From the NCBI GenBank assembly GCA_017794925.1, contig CP051238.1:2620179-2684178 (forward strand): DNA of 64,000 nucleotides, given 5' to 3'. Below the pieces are notes generated by a model. The model did no database searches. It had not been told where the DNA came from and saw only the letters and a program-made list of their open reading frames with translations. This document shows positions 9,280-17,972 of the stretch, piece after piece. Every line of letters begins with the position of its first letter. The first letter of the stretch is position 1. The stretch comes from Aestuariibacter sp. (lineage in GTDB: Bacteria; Pseudomonadota; Gammaproteobacteria; Enterobacterales; Alteromonadaceae). The translations under genes were made by a program, and so were the position numbers.

Positions 9280-9956
9280 ATAAACAACCGGCTCTCGTTT
9301 CTTTTATTGCTTTATTTTTTGTGACGTCGGTAGGAGCGGAAGATAGTGTTTGTTTCGGCACAACCAGTAATGGCCGACTTGAACATGGTGTGAAGCTACC
9401 TGCATCCGGAGAGAACTATGAAGGCTACAGTGATATAGCCAGGCTTGCTGGCAGAACCTATGTGCACTCGACGGTACAAGACATCGTGCTGAACGCTTAT
9501 GCGACGTTGGAATCTGAACAGCCGGAAAAGGTCTTTAAATACGCGGAAACCGGGTTTGAGCTTGGCGGAAAATTTAAACCCCATAAAACACACCAGAACG
9601 GTTTATCTATTGATTTTATGGTGCCAGTTGTCAATCCCTCTGGTGAATCAGTGCACCTGCCAACCCATCCATTCAATCGCTTTGGCTACGATATTGAATT
9701 CGATAACGACGGTAGACTTGATGAATGGCGAATAGACTATGAAGCCATGGCTGCACACATCGTTGCACTACACAAAGCGTCTGTTAAACGTGGCTACAAT
9801 TTGTGGCGCGTGATTTTTGCTCCGGAACTCCAGCCTCACTTGTATAAAACACAATACGGTTCCTATCTGGCTAAACATATTCAGTTTTCTAAAAAACGCT
9901 CCTGGGTCCGACACGATGAACATTATCATGTGGACTTTGCTATTCCGTGTAAGTAA
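9276..9956 (+). CDS. Penicillin-insensitive murein endopeptidase-like protein (M74/MepA family)
   Basis: 226 residues. A signal peptide of about 21 residues (...FVTSVGA) sends it to the periplasm. It carries the zinc-ligand pattern of LAS-type murein peptidases: H106-QNGLSI-D113 and a C-terminal H216-Y-H218 in RHDEHYHVDF. MepA-type enzymes cleave D-Ala-meso-DAP cross-links; E. coli MepA is longer (274), so this is a shorter relative rather than a clear orthologue. The start ATG at 9276 overlaps the stop of the acetyltransferase, consistent with co-production of two wall-acting proteins. Confidence 0.8.
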   Translation: MNKQPALVSFIALFFVTSVGAEDSVCFGTTSNGRLEHGVKLPASGENYEGYSDIARLAGRTYVHSTVQDIVLNAYATLESEQPEKVFKYAETGFELGGKFKPHKTHQNGLSIDFMVPVVNPSGESVHLPTHPFNRFGYDIEFDNDGRLDEWRIDYEAMAAHIVALHKASVKRGYNLWRVIFAPELQPHLYKTQYGSYLAKHIQFSKKRSWVRHDEHYHVDFAIPCK

Positions 9957-9975
9957 CCGGGAGAGCTCTTAACGC

Positions 9976-11307
9976 TTATTCTTTGTTAAATGAATAAGTG
10001 CCGCCGCCTTGTTTCAATAGGAACTTGTCATAATTGATGCCGTCTTCAGTTTGTTCAAAGCTGATGATGATACCCCCAGGTTCGAAACGAAACTCGGCAC
10101 TGGAAAAGGGGGTTAACGGGAGAGCGGGTTGGCCTGTTGCCTGTGCGGTCAATTGTCCGTCCGTTACCTTGAGGGTTATTTTGATCGGCATGGCATTTGA
10201 AGCAAATACCCCCTGATAGGAAATCAGTAGTTCCTCAGCCAGCGTGATGGCCCGAATCGACAAGTCTGGTACCTTAAAGGGGATGCCAAAATACAGGCTC
10301 AACACACCAATGCTAATATCATTTAGCGGGTAATTCAGGCCATTGGCAGTGAGTACCACGGCTACATCATCACTTTCAAAATAAGCACTTTGCGAGCTAA
10401 ACCCATCAATGCCGCCGGTATGGCCATACGCCTTGCGTTCAAAAAACGGGAACTGAAATAAACCGTGACCGTACCCCTGATTAATCTCCTTCATTTTTGC
10501 CAATGACGTGGCAGACAGTAACTTACCTTCAAACAGATGGCTTAAAAATACTGCCACGTCAGTGGGCGTCGCGCTGATTGCGCCTGCAGCATGAGGAATG
10601 CTCATATCGGTTAGGGTAGCAGGTGTCCAGGACGCCTTGAAACTGTATGAATTGGCGTGGTTGAGTTGCACCTGAATGGGCTCACCAAATACCGTGTGTT
10701 GCAGGCCAAGCTTACTGGTTATGCGCTGCTTTAACTGATTTGCATAGCTATCACCGGTGACGTCTTCCAAAATGTATCCCAATAAAACGTAACCGCTGTT
10801 GGAGTAACTTGCCTGACTCCCTGGTGGAAAATCACTGTCCATGTTTTCAATAATACTCAGCATGTCTTGCTTGGTTTTTGGCTGAGTCATGTATTCCACG
10901 TAGTCAGGCACATTGGTGAAATTGTGGATCCCACTGCGATGGCTTAACAGCATGGCAATGGTGATATCACTTGCGTTTTTCACGTCGGGGTAAAATTGCG
11001 CGAGTGGGGTGGTTAGCGACAGCTTGCCTTCGTCGATGAGCTGAAAAATCATCACAGAAGTAAACACTTTTGTGATGGAGCCAATACGATACAGCGTGTC
11101 GGGGTTGGCTTTTGTCTCACTGGCTGTATCTGCATAGCCAATTGCGCGCTGATAGACCGGCTTCCCGTCTTTGGTAATGGCCACAGACAGCATTGCTTTG
11201 TTGTTTTCTTCCAGTGATGTCAGGTAAGCGTCCAACCTGGCTTGATCAAATGCACTGACTGATGTCGTGACAATGAATAACAGTAAACTGCTCAATAGTT
11301 TGTTCAT
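9976..11307 (-). CDS. Serine hydrolase, class C beta-lactamase/PBP4* family
   Basis: 443 residues with a signal peptide (about 1-19, ...SVSA). The catalytic triad motifs are present: S77-I-T-K80 (SxxK), a YSNSGY motif near residue 167 (YxN) and GHTGG in place of KTG near residue 300. A further C-terminal domain of about 100 residues follows the hydrolase fold. Such proteins range from esterases to D-amino-acid peptidases, and few are real resistance enzymes. It is transcribed alone; the next gene upstream on this strand ends 57 nt away. It converges with the murein endopeptidase gene, 19 nt apart. Confidence 0.88.
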   Translation of the reverse strand: MNKLLSSLLLFIVTTSVSAFDQARLDAYLTSLEENNKAMLSVAITKDGKPVYQRAIGYADTASETKANPDTLYRIGSITKVFTSVMIFQLIDEGKLSLTTPLAQFYPDVKNASDITIAMLLSHRSGIHNFTNVPDYVEYMTQPKTKQDMLSIIENMDSDFPPGSQASYSNSGYVLLGYILEDVTGDSYANQLKQRITSKLGLQHTVFGEPIQVQLNHANSYSFKASWTPATLTDMSIPHAAGAISATPTDVAVFLSHLFEGKLLSATSLAKMKEINQGYGHGLFQFPFFERKAYGHTGGIDGFSSQSAYFESDDVAVVLTANGLNYPLNDISIGVLSLYFGIPFKVPDLSIRAITLAEELLISYQGVFASNAMPIKITLKVTDGQLTAQATGQPALPLTPFSSAEFRFEPGGIIISFEQTEDGINYDKFLLKQGGGTYSFNKE

Positions 11308-11364
11308 GTTTCATTCTTTTTCTTTATGAACAATGGTTACGCCCGGCTAGCTTAGAATCGACGC

Positions 11365-12621
11365 CTAATCGGTGTGTAACGCATCAATCGGATTGAGCTT
11401 CGATGCTTTGATTGCCGGGAATACGCCAAAGCCGACACCGACCAACAAGCAAATTGATACAGAAAGCACAATAGCCGTAAGGGACCAGCTTACCGCCCAT
11501 TCAGAATAAAACCCAATGATCTCTGATAGCACCAGGCCAAATACAATACCCAGTAACCCACCGACAACAGAAATAACAAAGCTTTCAGTAATAAACTGCA
11601 ATTTTATGTCGCGCTGTGTCGCGCCTACCGCGCGGAGTAAACCGATTTCCCGTGTGCGCTCCAGCACATTGGCCAGCATAATATTCATGATCCCAATACC
11701 GCCAACCAGTAGCGAAATACCGGCAACACAAGCCATCACAATGTTAAAGATACGCTGAGTATTCTCCTGCTGTGCCAATAGTTGTACCGGAATAATTAAT
11801 TGGTAATCCTCAATGCCGGCATGGCGTTGGTTAAGCAACTGAGTCACGGCCTTCGCTGCGAGCACAGTGGAGTAATTTTCGTCAACCTGAAGCTTCACTA
11901 CGTCTAGTTCATTCGCCAAGGGCTCGGCGCTGAGCTTCATTTGGCTGGTGGCTAACGGCACAAAAACCTGGTTGCGATCGCCGCCGAGCTTTACACCCTG
12001 AAACGCGTCTTTATTAAAGTCAGGTGTCGCCAGGACGCCGACTACTTCAAACCACAGGTGATTCACTTTAACGTACTGACCAATCGGATCTTGGTCGGCC
12101 AACAAGTTCCTTGCAACGTCGGAGCCCAATACAGCAACCTGGGCAACGCGTTTTTCGTCATCAGGGGTCAGCAGGCGCCCCTGTCCAGCCTGCATACTGG
12201 CAAGGGTAAAGTAACTTGCCGTGACACCTACTGCAGTAGCATCGGCTTTTGCATAGTCGCTGTAGAGCGCGAATAGCTTAATTTGCTTTTCTGCACTGTA
12301 GCCGGTAATGAAGGGCAGGGTATGCAAAGCTGCGTCGACATCCGACTGGGTAAGTCCCAGCGATTCCTCACGAATCTCCTGCAATTCTTCTTTGTTATAA
12401 GTGTGCGCTTCCACAATCAGGTTTTGTAAGCCCATTGCACCTATCATTTTTAGCGCTTCGCGTTCTGCACCTTTGCCAATATTGAGCATGGCGATAACGG
12501 CGCCTACTCCAAAGATCATACCTAACAAGGTTAAAAACGTGCGCAGCTTTTGCGAAAGCAATTCGTTCAAGGCATCGCCAATCAACAGTTTCAGTGTTGC
12601 TACATTCAGTGTGCCCGCCAT
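11365..12621 (-). CDS. MacB-type ABC transporter permease
   Basis: 418 residues: a cytoplasmic N-terminus, TM1 at about 27-50, a large periplasmic MacB core domain (about 55-275) and three C-terminal helices of the FtsX domain (LVGGIGIMNIMLANVLERTREIGLLRAVGA). Unlike MacB itself it has no fused ATPase; that subunit is encoded first in the operon (15746-16426). The ATG shares one base with the stop of the adaptor before it (TAATG). It is the last gene of a five-gene operon whose members all overlap or touch. These systems act by mechanotransmission on periplasmic substrates such as peptides, toxins or lipoproteins; the substrate here is unknown. Confidence 0.9.
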   Translation of the reverse strand: MAGTLNVATLKLLIGDALNELLSQKLRTFLTLLGMIFGVGAVIAMLNIGKGAEREALKMIGAMGLQNLIVEAHTYNKEELQEIREESLGLTQSDVDAALHTLPFITGYSAEKQIKLFALYSDYAKADATAVGVTASYFTLASMQAGQGRLLTPDDEKRVAQVAVLGSDVARNLLADQDPIGQYVKVNHLWFEVVGVLATPDFNKDAFQGVKLGGDRNQVFVPLATSQMKLSAEPLANELDVVKLQVDENYSTVLAAKAVTQLLNQRHAGIEDYQLIIPVQLLAQQENTQRIFNIVMACVAGISLLVGGIGIMNIMLANVLERTREIGLLRAVGATQRDIKLQFITESFVISVVGGLLGIVFGLVLSEIIGFYSEWAVSWSLTAIVLSVSICLLVGVGFGVFPAIKASKLNPIDALHTD

Positions 12622-13802
12622 TACAATAACTCCTTGTAGGCTAGTGCAATGACATCGCCGTCTTTCAGACCTTCGGTCACTTCCACCATATAGAGGTTTT
12701 TCTGACCAATCTCGATTTGCTGCTTAATGAACTCGCCGCCTGATTGCTTGAACACAAAGTTGACGCCCTGGTCACTGTAAATTGCCTGAGTTGGCAACGT
12801 AAGGCGAGTATCACCCTGACTTACCTGAATACTGGCATGCAGCTTTCTTCCTGGTGTGAGTAATACGGAAGATTGATCGTCAATACTCACGGTAACTTCG
12901 AAATACTTGGTAGGGTTATTACGTGAAATAGTACGGGAAAACCCGGACACTTCTTTCACCTTGCCGGTAAATATGTGATCAGGGTAGGCGTCTAACGTGA
13001 CCGAAACAGGTTGTCCGGTTGCCAAATCAATGGCCTCTTTGTCTAGTACAAAGCCTTTTGCCTGCATTGCCGACATATCCGGGATCTTGGCGATAGGGCG
13101 ACCAGGAAATACGGTTTCACCGATGGCTGGCTTTTCGCCGCGCCAGTTTGATTCGTAGACCAGCATGCCATCATAAGGCGCGCGAATTTCAAGTGTATCC
13201 ATGGCCATTTTTAACTGATCGTATTTAGCCTGACTGCCTTGTTTGCGGATGGCTATTACATCGATGGCACTGGTGTTTTGTTCTACGACGCTGTCCTTTT
13301 TCCAGTCCAGGTATTCATCCTTAGCACCCAGGTATTCTTTATTCTGCATGTTTTCAATGATTTCTAACTGCGAATATACCCGCAAGTCGTCTACACTGAA
13401 TTCGTCGGCGAACGCAAACTCTTTGACAACCAGCGCCTTGTCGACATTGACTTCCTGTTCGGCAGTAGTGAGGCTTTCGCGGTTTAATTTCATGTCTTCT
13501 TCGAGCAGCATGATCGCAAGCATTTCCTTGCGTAGATCCAAACTGAGCTGTTCGGCGTCAAATTTGGCAACCAACTGGCCTTTCTTTACCTGAGTGTATT
13601 CCTGCTCAAGCCAGGCAATCGTCATAGGGCGACGACTGGGGACGCCAATCGCGGTTGCCTGAGCGGCCTCAAGCTCACCTTTCATAGGTACCGACAGTTC
13701 GAAGGGTTGTTGACGTACCTGATAGGTAGGAATGACTTGTTCTGTGTCATCACAAGCGCAGAGCAACAAGCTGCAAACAGACATAATGAATAAACGCTTC
13801 AT
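12621..13802 (-). CDS. HlyD/MacA-like periplasmic adaptor lipoprotein (third of three)
   Basis: 393 residues. A lipoprotein signal ends with lipobox LCAC (Cys near residue 16). Lipoyl-type segments flank a long helical hairpin (about 80-190), followed by beta-barrel domains with the phrase VSVTLDAYP near residue 255. That phrase recurs in the other two adaptors of the operon (VTLDAYP), which shows that the three are paralogues. It is the longest of the three. Its start overlaps the stop of the second adaptor by 4 nt. It would connect the MacB-like permease to an outer-membrane channel. Confidence 0.88.
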   Translation of the reverse strand: MKRLFIMSVCSLLLCACDDTEQVIPTYQVRQQPFELSVPMKGELEAAQATAIGVPSRRPMTIAWLEQEYTQVKKGQLVAKFDAEQLSLDLRKEMLAIMLLEEDMKLNRESLTTAEQEVNVDKALVVKEFAFADEFSVDDLRVYSQLEIIENMQNKEYLGAKDEYLDWKKDSVVEQNTSAIDVIAIRKQGSQAKYDQLKMAMDTLEIRAPYDGMLVYESNWRGEKPAIGETVFPGRPIAKIPDMSAMQAKGFVLDKEAIDLATGQPVSVTLDAYPDHIFTGKVKEVSGFSRTISRNNPTKYFEVTVSIDDQSSVLLTPGRKLHASIQVSQGDTRLTLPTQAIYSDQGVNFVFKQSGGEFIKQQIEIGQKNLYMVEVTEGLKDGDVIALAYKELL

Positions 13803-14788
13803 GACCTGGCCTCCAGCACTTCTATTTTGGCCTTCATACCCGGACGCATGCGTTTGTCGTCTATTTGATGCAATGATATTTCCACATCAAAAACAATACT
13901 CAAATTGGTGGAAGACTTTTCTTTATAGGCCTCGCCCAAAGAGACAATGGTGCCGGAATAGGGGATTTCAGGGTAGGCATCCAATGTCACCTTTACTTCT
14001 GTTCCCGGCGCTAATTTGGCGGTATCTGCTTCATCAAACTGCGCCTTAATTGCCAGTGCGTCCAACGAGGGAATGGTAAGCAACGTACGTCCCATCCAGA
14101 CAGTGTCACCAACCGCCGTTTTATTTCCCTCAGGGTCGGCCTTGTACATAATTAAACCGGATTTAGGCGATTTTATTTGGAGTTTATCAATATTGCTTTG
14201 AGTCCGGCTAAGTTTGGTACGCAGGCGGTTTATCTTACTCCTGGCTAGTTCATCATTCAGGGAACGAGCCGTACTGAATTGCGTTAATTGCTGCTGAGCC
14301 TGTGCCAGTTTGGCGGTTGCAATTTCAAACTCTTTACGCTGCTTTTCTTTTTCAACACGCTTGGTGGCTACATCTACAATTTCGACCAGCCTTTTTTGTT
14401 TGTCATAATTCATCTGCGCTTCAGCCAGAGCCAGCTTGAGCTCTTCCTGTTTTGCTTCGTTTTCCAGCTGTTTGGTCTGATAGTTTTTTGACTCTGCCTC
14501 CAGCTCACTCCGCTGTTCGATTAATTTCGTTTTAAGTTGCTGGTCGTCGAATTTCACCAGCATATCACCTTCTTTAACATGGGCATTTTCGGGAACTAAA
14601 AACTGTACCTTCATTTGCCACATACCGCGCACGGAGGGCGGCGATATACTGGCAGAATTGAGGGATACAATTTCCCCGGATGCGGTAAGCGGTTGCTTTA
14701 TGACTCGTACGGTTTCTGTCGATAGCGTAGTTTGATCGGAGCAGCCTGATATCAGCGCCGTTAACAGCAATAATGAACTAATTCGCAT
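13799..14788 (-). CDS. HlyD/MacA-like periplasmic adaptor lipoprotein (second of three)
   Basis: 329 residues with a lipobox ISGC (Cys16). The hairpin region (about 75-180) is rich in Gln, Glu and Lys and predicted to be coiled coil. The beta-barrel phrase VKVTLDAYPEIPYSG marks it as a paralogue of its two neighbours. It overlaps the first adaptor by 11 nt and the third by 4 nt. The role is as for the other adaptors; whether the three form mixed rings or serve different substrates cannot be told from the sequence. Confidence 0.87.
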   Translation of the reverse strand: MRISSLLLLTALISGCSDQTTLSTETVRVIKQPLTASGEIVSLNSASISPPSVRGMWQMKVQFLVPENAHVKEGDMLVKFDDQQLKTKLIEQRSELEAESKNYQTKQLENEAKQEELKLALAEAQMNYDKQKRLVEIVDVATKRVEKEKQRKEFEIATAKLAQAQQQLTQFSTARSLNDELARSKINRLRTKLSRTQSNIDKLQIKSPKSGLIMYKADPEGNKTAVGDTVWMGRTLLTIPSLDALAIKAQFDEADTAKLAPGTEVKVTLDAYPEIPYSGTIVSLGEAYKEKSSTNLSIVFDVEISLHQIDDKRMRPGMKAKIEVLEARS

Positions 14789-15749
14789 GTGCTAACTCCT
14801 TGCTGGGAAATACCACCCGGACACTCATCCCAGGCAGCAGTTTCTGTTGGGGTAAGGATTCGAAGGCAAGTTGTAACTGGTAATAAGCGCTGTCACCCCA
14901 CCCCGATTTTTTTGCAGGTTGCGATACTATAGTCGCGACAGTGGCTCTGAAATGTTGTTGTGGGTATGCATCCAGTGTCACCGTGGCATGTTGGCCGGCT
15001 TGAATACGATCTGCGTCAATTTCGTGAACCCAGGCATCAATATTGAAACCACTGGTGTCTTGCACTTCCATGACTTTCATCGCTGCGCGTAATGTTGTCC
15101 CTGCAGTAATTTTTTCGTTATTCCAAGGGTGGTACATGTGGCTGACTACGCCGCTGATGTTGGCTTTAACCTGAAGGCGGGTTAACAGATAGCGCTGGTA
15201 TTCGATGGTTTCTTCCAGCTTCACAATTTCAATCTGTGCTTTTTCCAGTGATGTTGCCCGTTCAGACTGCTTTTGTTGTAAAGCCTGCTGGGCTTTAAAT
15301 TGTTCTACCAATGCACGTTCCAGCGCTAGTTTATACTGGCCTTTGTCGTAGTCACTGATGTCGTTAGTTTGAATACTGGCTTCAATTCGCGCTTTTTCAA
15401 CTTGTAAATCAGCAACGTTAAGGGCGGCTTCAGCATCACGCACTGCCTGGTCGAGTGTCATTGTTTCTGTTTTTAATGAGAGTTGCTGTGTTGCCAGGTT
15501 GTCTTCATTTTGTTCGAGCTGGGTATCGACACTACCGGAATCAAAAACGGTGATCACATCGCCTGGTGATACAACGCTACCTTCCTCAATCATCCATTGG
15601 ACCTGTATTTGCCAACGGTCGGTGCGTGGCGCGGTCACAGTCTGGACGTTAGATGACGATAGTTTGCCAGTAAGAATTAACGGGGGAGCGTCTGCGAACG
15701 TTTTCTGACTACAACACATTATTATTATGCTTATTAACAGGCGGTTCAT
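14778..15749 (-). CDS. HlyD/MacA-like periplasmic adaptor (first of three)
   Basis: 323 residues. The N-terminus (MNRLLISIIIMCCSQKTFADAPP) is a signal sequence; two Cys lie within the hydrophobic stretch, but the probable cleavage is by signal peptidase I after FADA. The helical hairpin spans about residues 85-195. The phrase ATVTLDAYPQQHF near residue 255 matches the other two adaptors. Its start overlaps the ATPase stop by 4 nt. Unlike the other two it has no convincing lipobox, so it may not be membrane-anchored by lipid. Confidence 0.85.
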   Translation of the reverse strand: MNRLLISIIIMCCSQKTFADAPPLILTGKLSSSNVQTVTAPRTDRWQIQVQWMIEEGSVVSPGDVITVFDSGSVDTQLEQNEDNLATQQLSLKTETMTLDQAVRDAEAALNVADLQVEKARIEASIQTNDISDYDKGQYKLALERALVEQFKAQQALQQKQSERATSLEKAQIEIVKLEETIEYQRYLLTRLQVKANISGVVSHMYHPWNNEKITAGTTLRAAMKVMEVQDTSGFNIDAWVHEIDADRIQAGQHATVTLDAYPQQHFRATVATIVSQPAKKSGWGDSAYYQLQLAFESLPQQKLLPGMSVRVVFPSKELAHAN

Positions 15750-16426
15750 TTCGCTCTACTCCGCTCGCTTAAAATACGGCCGTCCTTCATGGTGACAACA
15801 CGTTGTGCATATTCAGCAATATTTTCTTCGTGGGTTACCATGACGATGGTCTGTCCCTGTTGATGCAATTCGGTGAGCAAGTTCATAATGTCTTCTGACG
15901 TTTTACTGTCTAGGTTACCAGTGGGCTCATCTGCCAGCACCATAGTAGGGTGATTAACCAGCGCGCGAGCAATGGCAACACGCTGACGCTGCCCACCTGA
16001 CATTTCAAACGGGCGGTGGGTCAGGCGATGTCCCAATCCTACTTTCGTTAGCAGTGCTACCGCACGCTCATGTGCTTCTTCATCACTGATATCAGAATAG
16101 CGAAGTGGTAATTTTACGTTGCCGATTGCGTCTAACTTGGGGAGCAGGTGAAACGTTTGGAAAATAAAGCCGATGTGACGATTGCGGATACTCGACAACG
16201 CTTCGTCACTCAGACTGTCAACGCGTTCGTTATTCAATGTATAGTGACCACCGTCCGGCGTATCCAGACAGCCCAATATGTTCATTAATGTGGACTTGCC
16301 GGAGCCTGAGCTGCCCATGAACGCAACGAATTCATTTTGCTGGATCGTCAGCGAAACGTCGTCTAGTGCAACGATTTGCTCTTCACCATTAGAAAAGCAC
16401 TTGCGAATATCTTTCAGTGTAATCAT
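15746..16426 (-). CDS. ABC transporter ATP-binding protein (MacB/LolD type)
   Basis: 226-residue ATPase. Walker A is GSSGSGKST near residue 38, the signature MSGGQRQRVAIARAL, Walker B MVLADEPTGNLDSKT, and the H-loop MVTHEE. The sequence is typical of the MacB/LolD/FtsE group that powers FtsX-fold permeases. It is the first gene of the operon ATPase-adaptor-adaptor-adaptor-permease, and all junctions overlap, indicating one transcript and probably fixed stoichiometry. The promoter must lie in the 450-nt gap shared with the divergent DAHP synthase gene. Confidence 0.93.
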   Translation of the reverse strand: MITLKDIRKCFSNGEEQIVALDDVSLTIQQNEFVAFMGSSGSGKSTLMNILGCLDTPDGGHYTLNNERVDSLSDEALSSIRNRHIGFIFQTFHLLPKLDAIGNVKLPLRYSDISDEEAHERAVALLTKVGLGHRLTHRPFEMSGGQRQRVAIARALVNHPTMVLADEPTGNLDSKTSEDIMNLLTELHQQGQTIVMVTHEENIAEYAQRVVTMKDGRILSERSRAK

Positions 16427-16876
16427 GTGTCCCTACATTTATTTCTGCGCAAGTGTTAATTGCCTGAGTAAACATCTGTACATCGCCAGTACAACATTTT
16501 TGTAACATCAAGACACTACCGTTCACCGCAATAAAATTTGTTTCGTCGCAATGTGTTATGCCCTGCGTTGACAAGTATAAGCTGAATTATGACCAATTGT
16601 GACGATATAGAAGTTAAGGAGAGGTTAAGCAAATTTCAATCGAACAATATAGCAAAGTGCTTCAGATATGGAGTTTTTACTTGCTTTGCATATCAATTAT
16701 TGATAAAAAGTCAACGTTACTTCATCAGGTTGAAATTTTTTGATGTAAATATAACTATACGCCTGTATTTTTTGCCTGTATCTGCTTTACTTAACGGATG
16801 TTGTTAGGACGGAGTCATCAACCATAGCAACAGGCCAGTAAGGTATTTTTTTATTTCCCAAGACCAAGAGCGACAC
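16427..16876. other. 450-nt AT-rich divergent control region
   Basis: No credible gene. It separates the minus-strand ABC operon from the DAHP synthase gene and is clearly richer in A+T than its surroundings. On the ABC side there is a perfect 5-bp inverted repeat TGTAC-N7-GTACA (16477-16493). On the DAHP side there is a TyrR-box-like element (16744-16761). An open frame at 16589-16807 has no ribosome-binding site and a composition like its non-coding surroundings. Confidence 0.55.
16744..16761 (+). promoter_or_regulatory. Possible weak TyrR box upstream of DAHP synthase
   Basis: TGTAAA-N6-TATACG compares with the TyrR consensus TGTAAA-N6-TTTACA: the first half-site is exact and the second matches 4 of 6. 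It lies 116 nt before the aroF-like gene. In E. coli the aroF-tyrA operon is repressed by TyrR, so the position fits, but one imperfect 18-bp match in AT-rich DNA is weak evidence. Confidence 0.35.
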
Positions 16877-17968
16877 ATGATTAAGGACACTATTAACAAC
16901 ATTCACGTGAGTGCAGAAAACATTCTGATCACGCCTGAGGCACTGGCTCAGGAATTACCTGTTTCAGAGCGTGCGCTGTCGGTAATTCACGATTCACGTC
17001 AGACCATCGCTGACATTATTCATCGCCGTGATCACCGTATGCTGGTGATTTGTGGCCCATGTTCAATCCATGACATTGAAGCTGCCAAGGATTATGCGCT
17101 GCGTTTAAAAGAACTGCACGAGTGTTACAAAGACACCTTGTACATTGTAATGCGTGTTTATTTTGAAAAGCCTCGTACAACGACGGGGTGGAAAGGCCTG
17201 ATCAATGACCCGCATATCAATGACACTTTCGACATTGAAGCGGGGCTTCGCAAGGCACGTGAACTCCTGATTTGGTTGGCTGAACTGGAACTGCCGGTTG
17301 CCACTGAAGCGCTTGACCCGATCAGCCCGCAGTATCTGGCAGAACTGTTTAGCTGGAGTGCAATTGGTGCGCGTACCTCCGAGTCACAAACCCACCGCGA
17401 AATGGCCAGTGGTCTGTCGATGCCGGTTGGTTTTAAGAATGGCACGGATGGCAGCCTCGATATCGCCATCAACGCGCTGAAATCTGCTGCTTCATCGCAC
17501 CGCTTTATGGGTATCAATAAGCAGGGGCAGGTAAGTATTATTGAGACTCAGGGTAACCCGGACGGCCATATCATTCTACGCGGTGGCAAGCAGCCTAACT
17601 ACGACTCAGTGTGTGTATCGGAGTGCGAAGAATGGATGGACAATGCGAAGTTGACTGCCGGTTTGGTCGTTGACTGTAGCCATGCAAACTCGAACAAAGA
17701 TTATCGTCGTCAGCCATTAGTTGCACAAAACGTGGTGAATCAAATTTTGGAAGGTAATCAATCGATTATTGGTGTGATGCTGGAAAGTCACCTGAAGGCT
17801 GGCAATCAGAAGTCTGACGGTGTGCCGTTTGAGTCACTGGAATACGGCGTATCAATAACCGACGGTTGTATTGATTGGGACACAACGGAAACTCTGCTTG
17901 GGCAAATGCGGGATAAGCTGATTACTGTGTTACCATTACGCCAAAATAAGCGAACGGACGTAGCCTGA
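16877..17968 (+). CDS. aroF: 3-deoxy-7-phosphoheptulonate (DAHP) synthase, class I
   Basis: 363 residues, as expected for the class I AroF/G/H type. It condenses phosphoenolpyruvate with erythrose 4-phosphate, the entry step of the shikimate pathway. Seen: [10 protein letters not shown] (metal-ligand Cys), [47 protein letters not shown] and [12 protein letters not shown]. It is followed 4 nt later by tyrA, the same pairing as E. coli aroF-tyrA. That suggests the tyrosine-regulated isoenzyme; the allosteric specificity is inferred from the operon, not from residues. Confidence 0.93.
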   Translation: MIKDTINNIHVSAENILITPEALAQELPVSERALSVIHDSRQTIADIIHRRDHRMLVICGPCSIHDIEAAKDYALRLKELHECYKDTLYIVMRVYFEKPRTTTGWKGLINDPHINDTFDIEAGLRKARELLIWLAELELPVATEALDPISPQYLAELFSWSAIGARTSESQTHREMASGLSMPVGFKNGTDGSLDIAINALKSAASSHRFMGINKQGQVSIIETQGNPDGHIILRGGKQPNYDSVCVSECEEWMDNAKLTAGLVVDCSHANSNKDYRRQPLVAQNVVNQILEGNQSIIGVMLESHLKAGNQKSDGVPFESLEYGVSITDGCIDWDTTETLLGQMRDKLITVLPLRQNKRTDVA

Positions 17969-17972
17969 TCAT

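Noticed and set aside
9976-11307. Antibiotic-resistance beta-lactamase
   Set aside because: It has the SxxK and YxN motifs, but HTGG replaces KTG and there is an extra C-terminal domain, as in many esterase or peptidase relatives; context gives no sign of a resistance gene.
16589-16807. 72-codon frame in the aroF upstream region, considered as a leader peptide
   Set aside because: No run of Tyr, Phe or Trp codons, no Shine-Dalgarno and no terminator after it; composition like the surrounding non-coding DNA.
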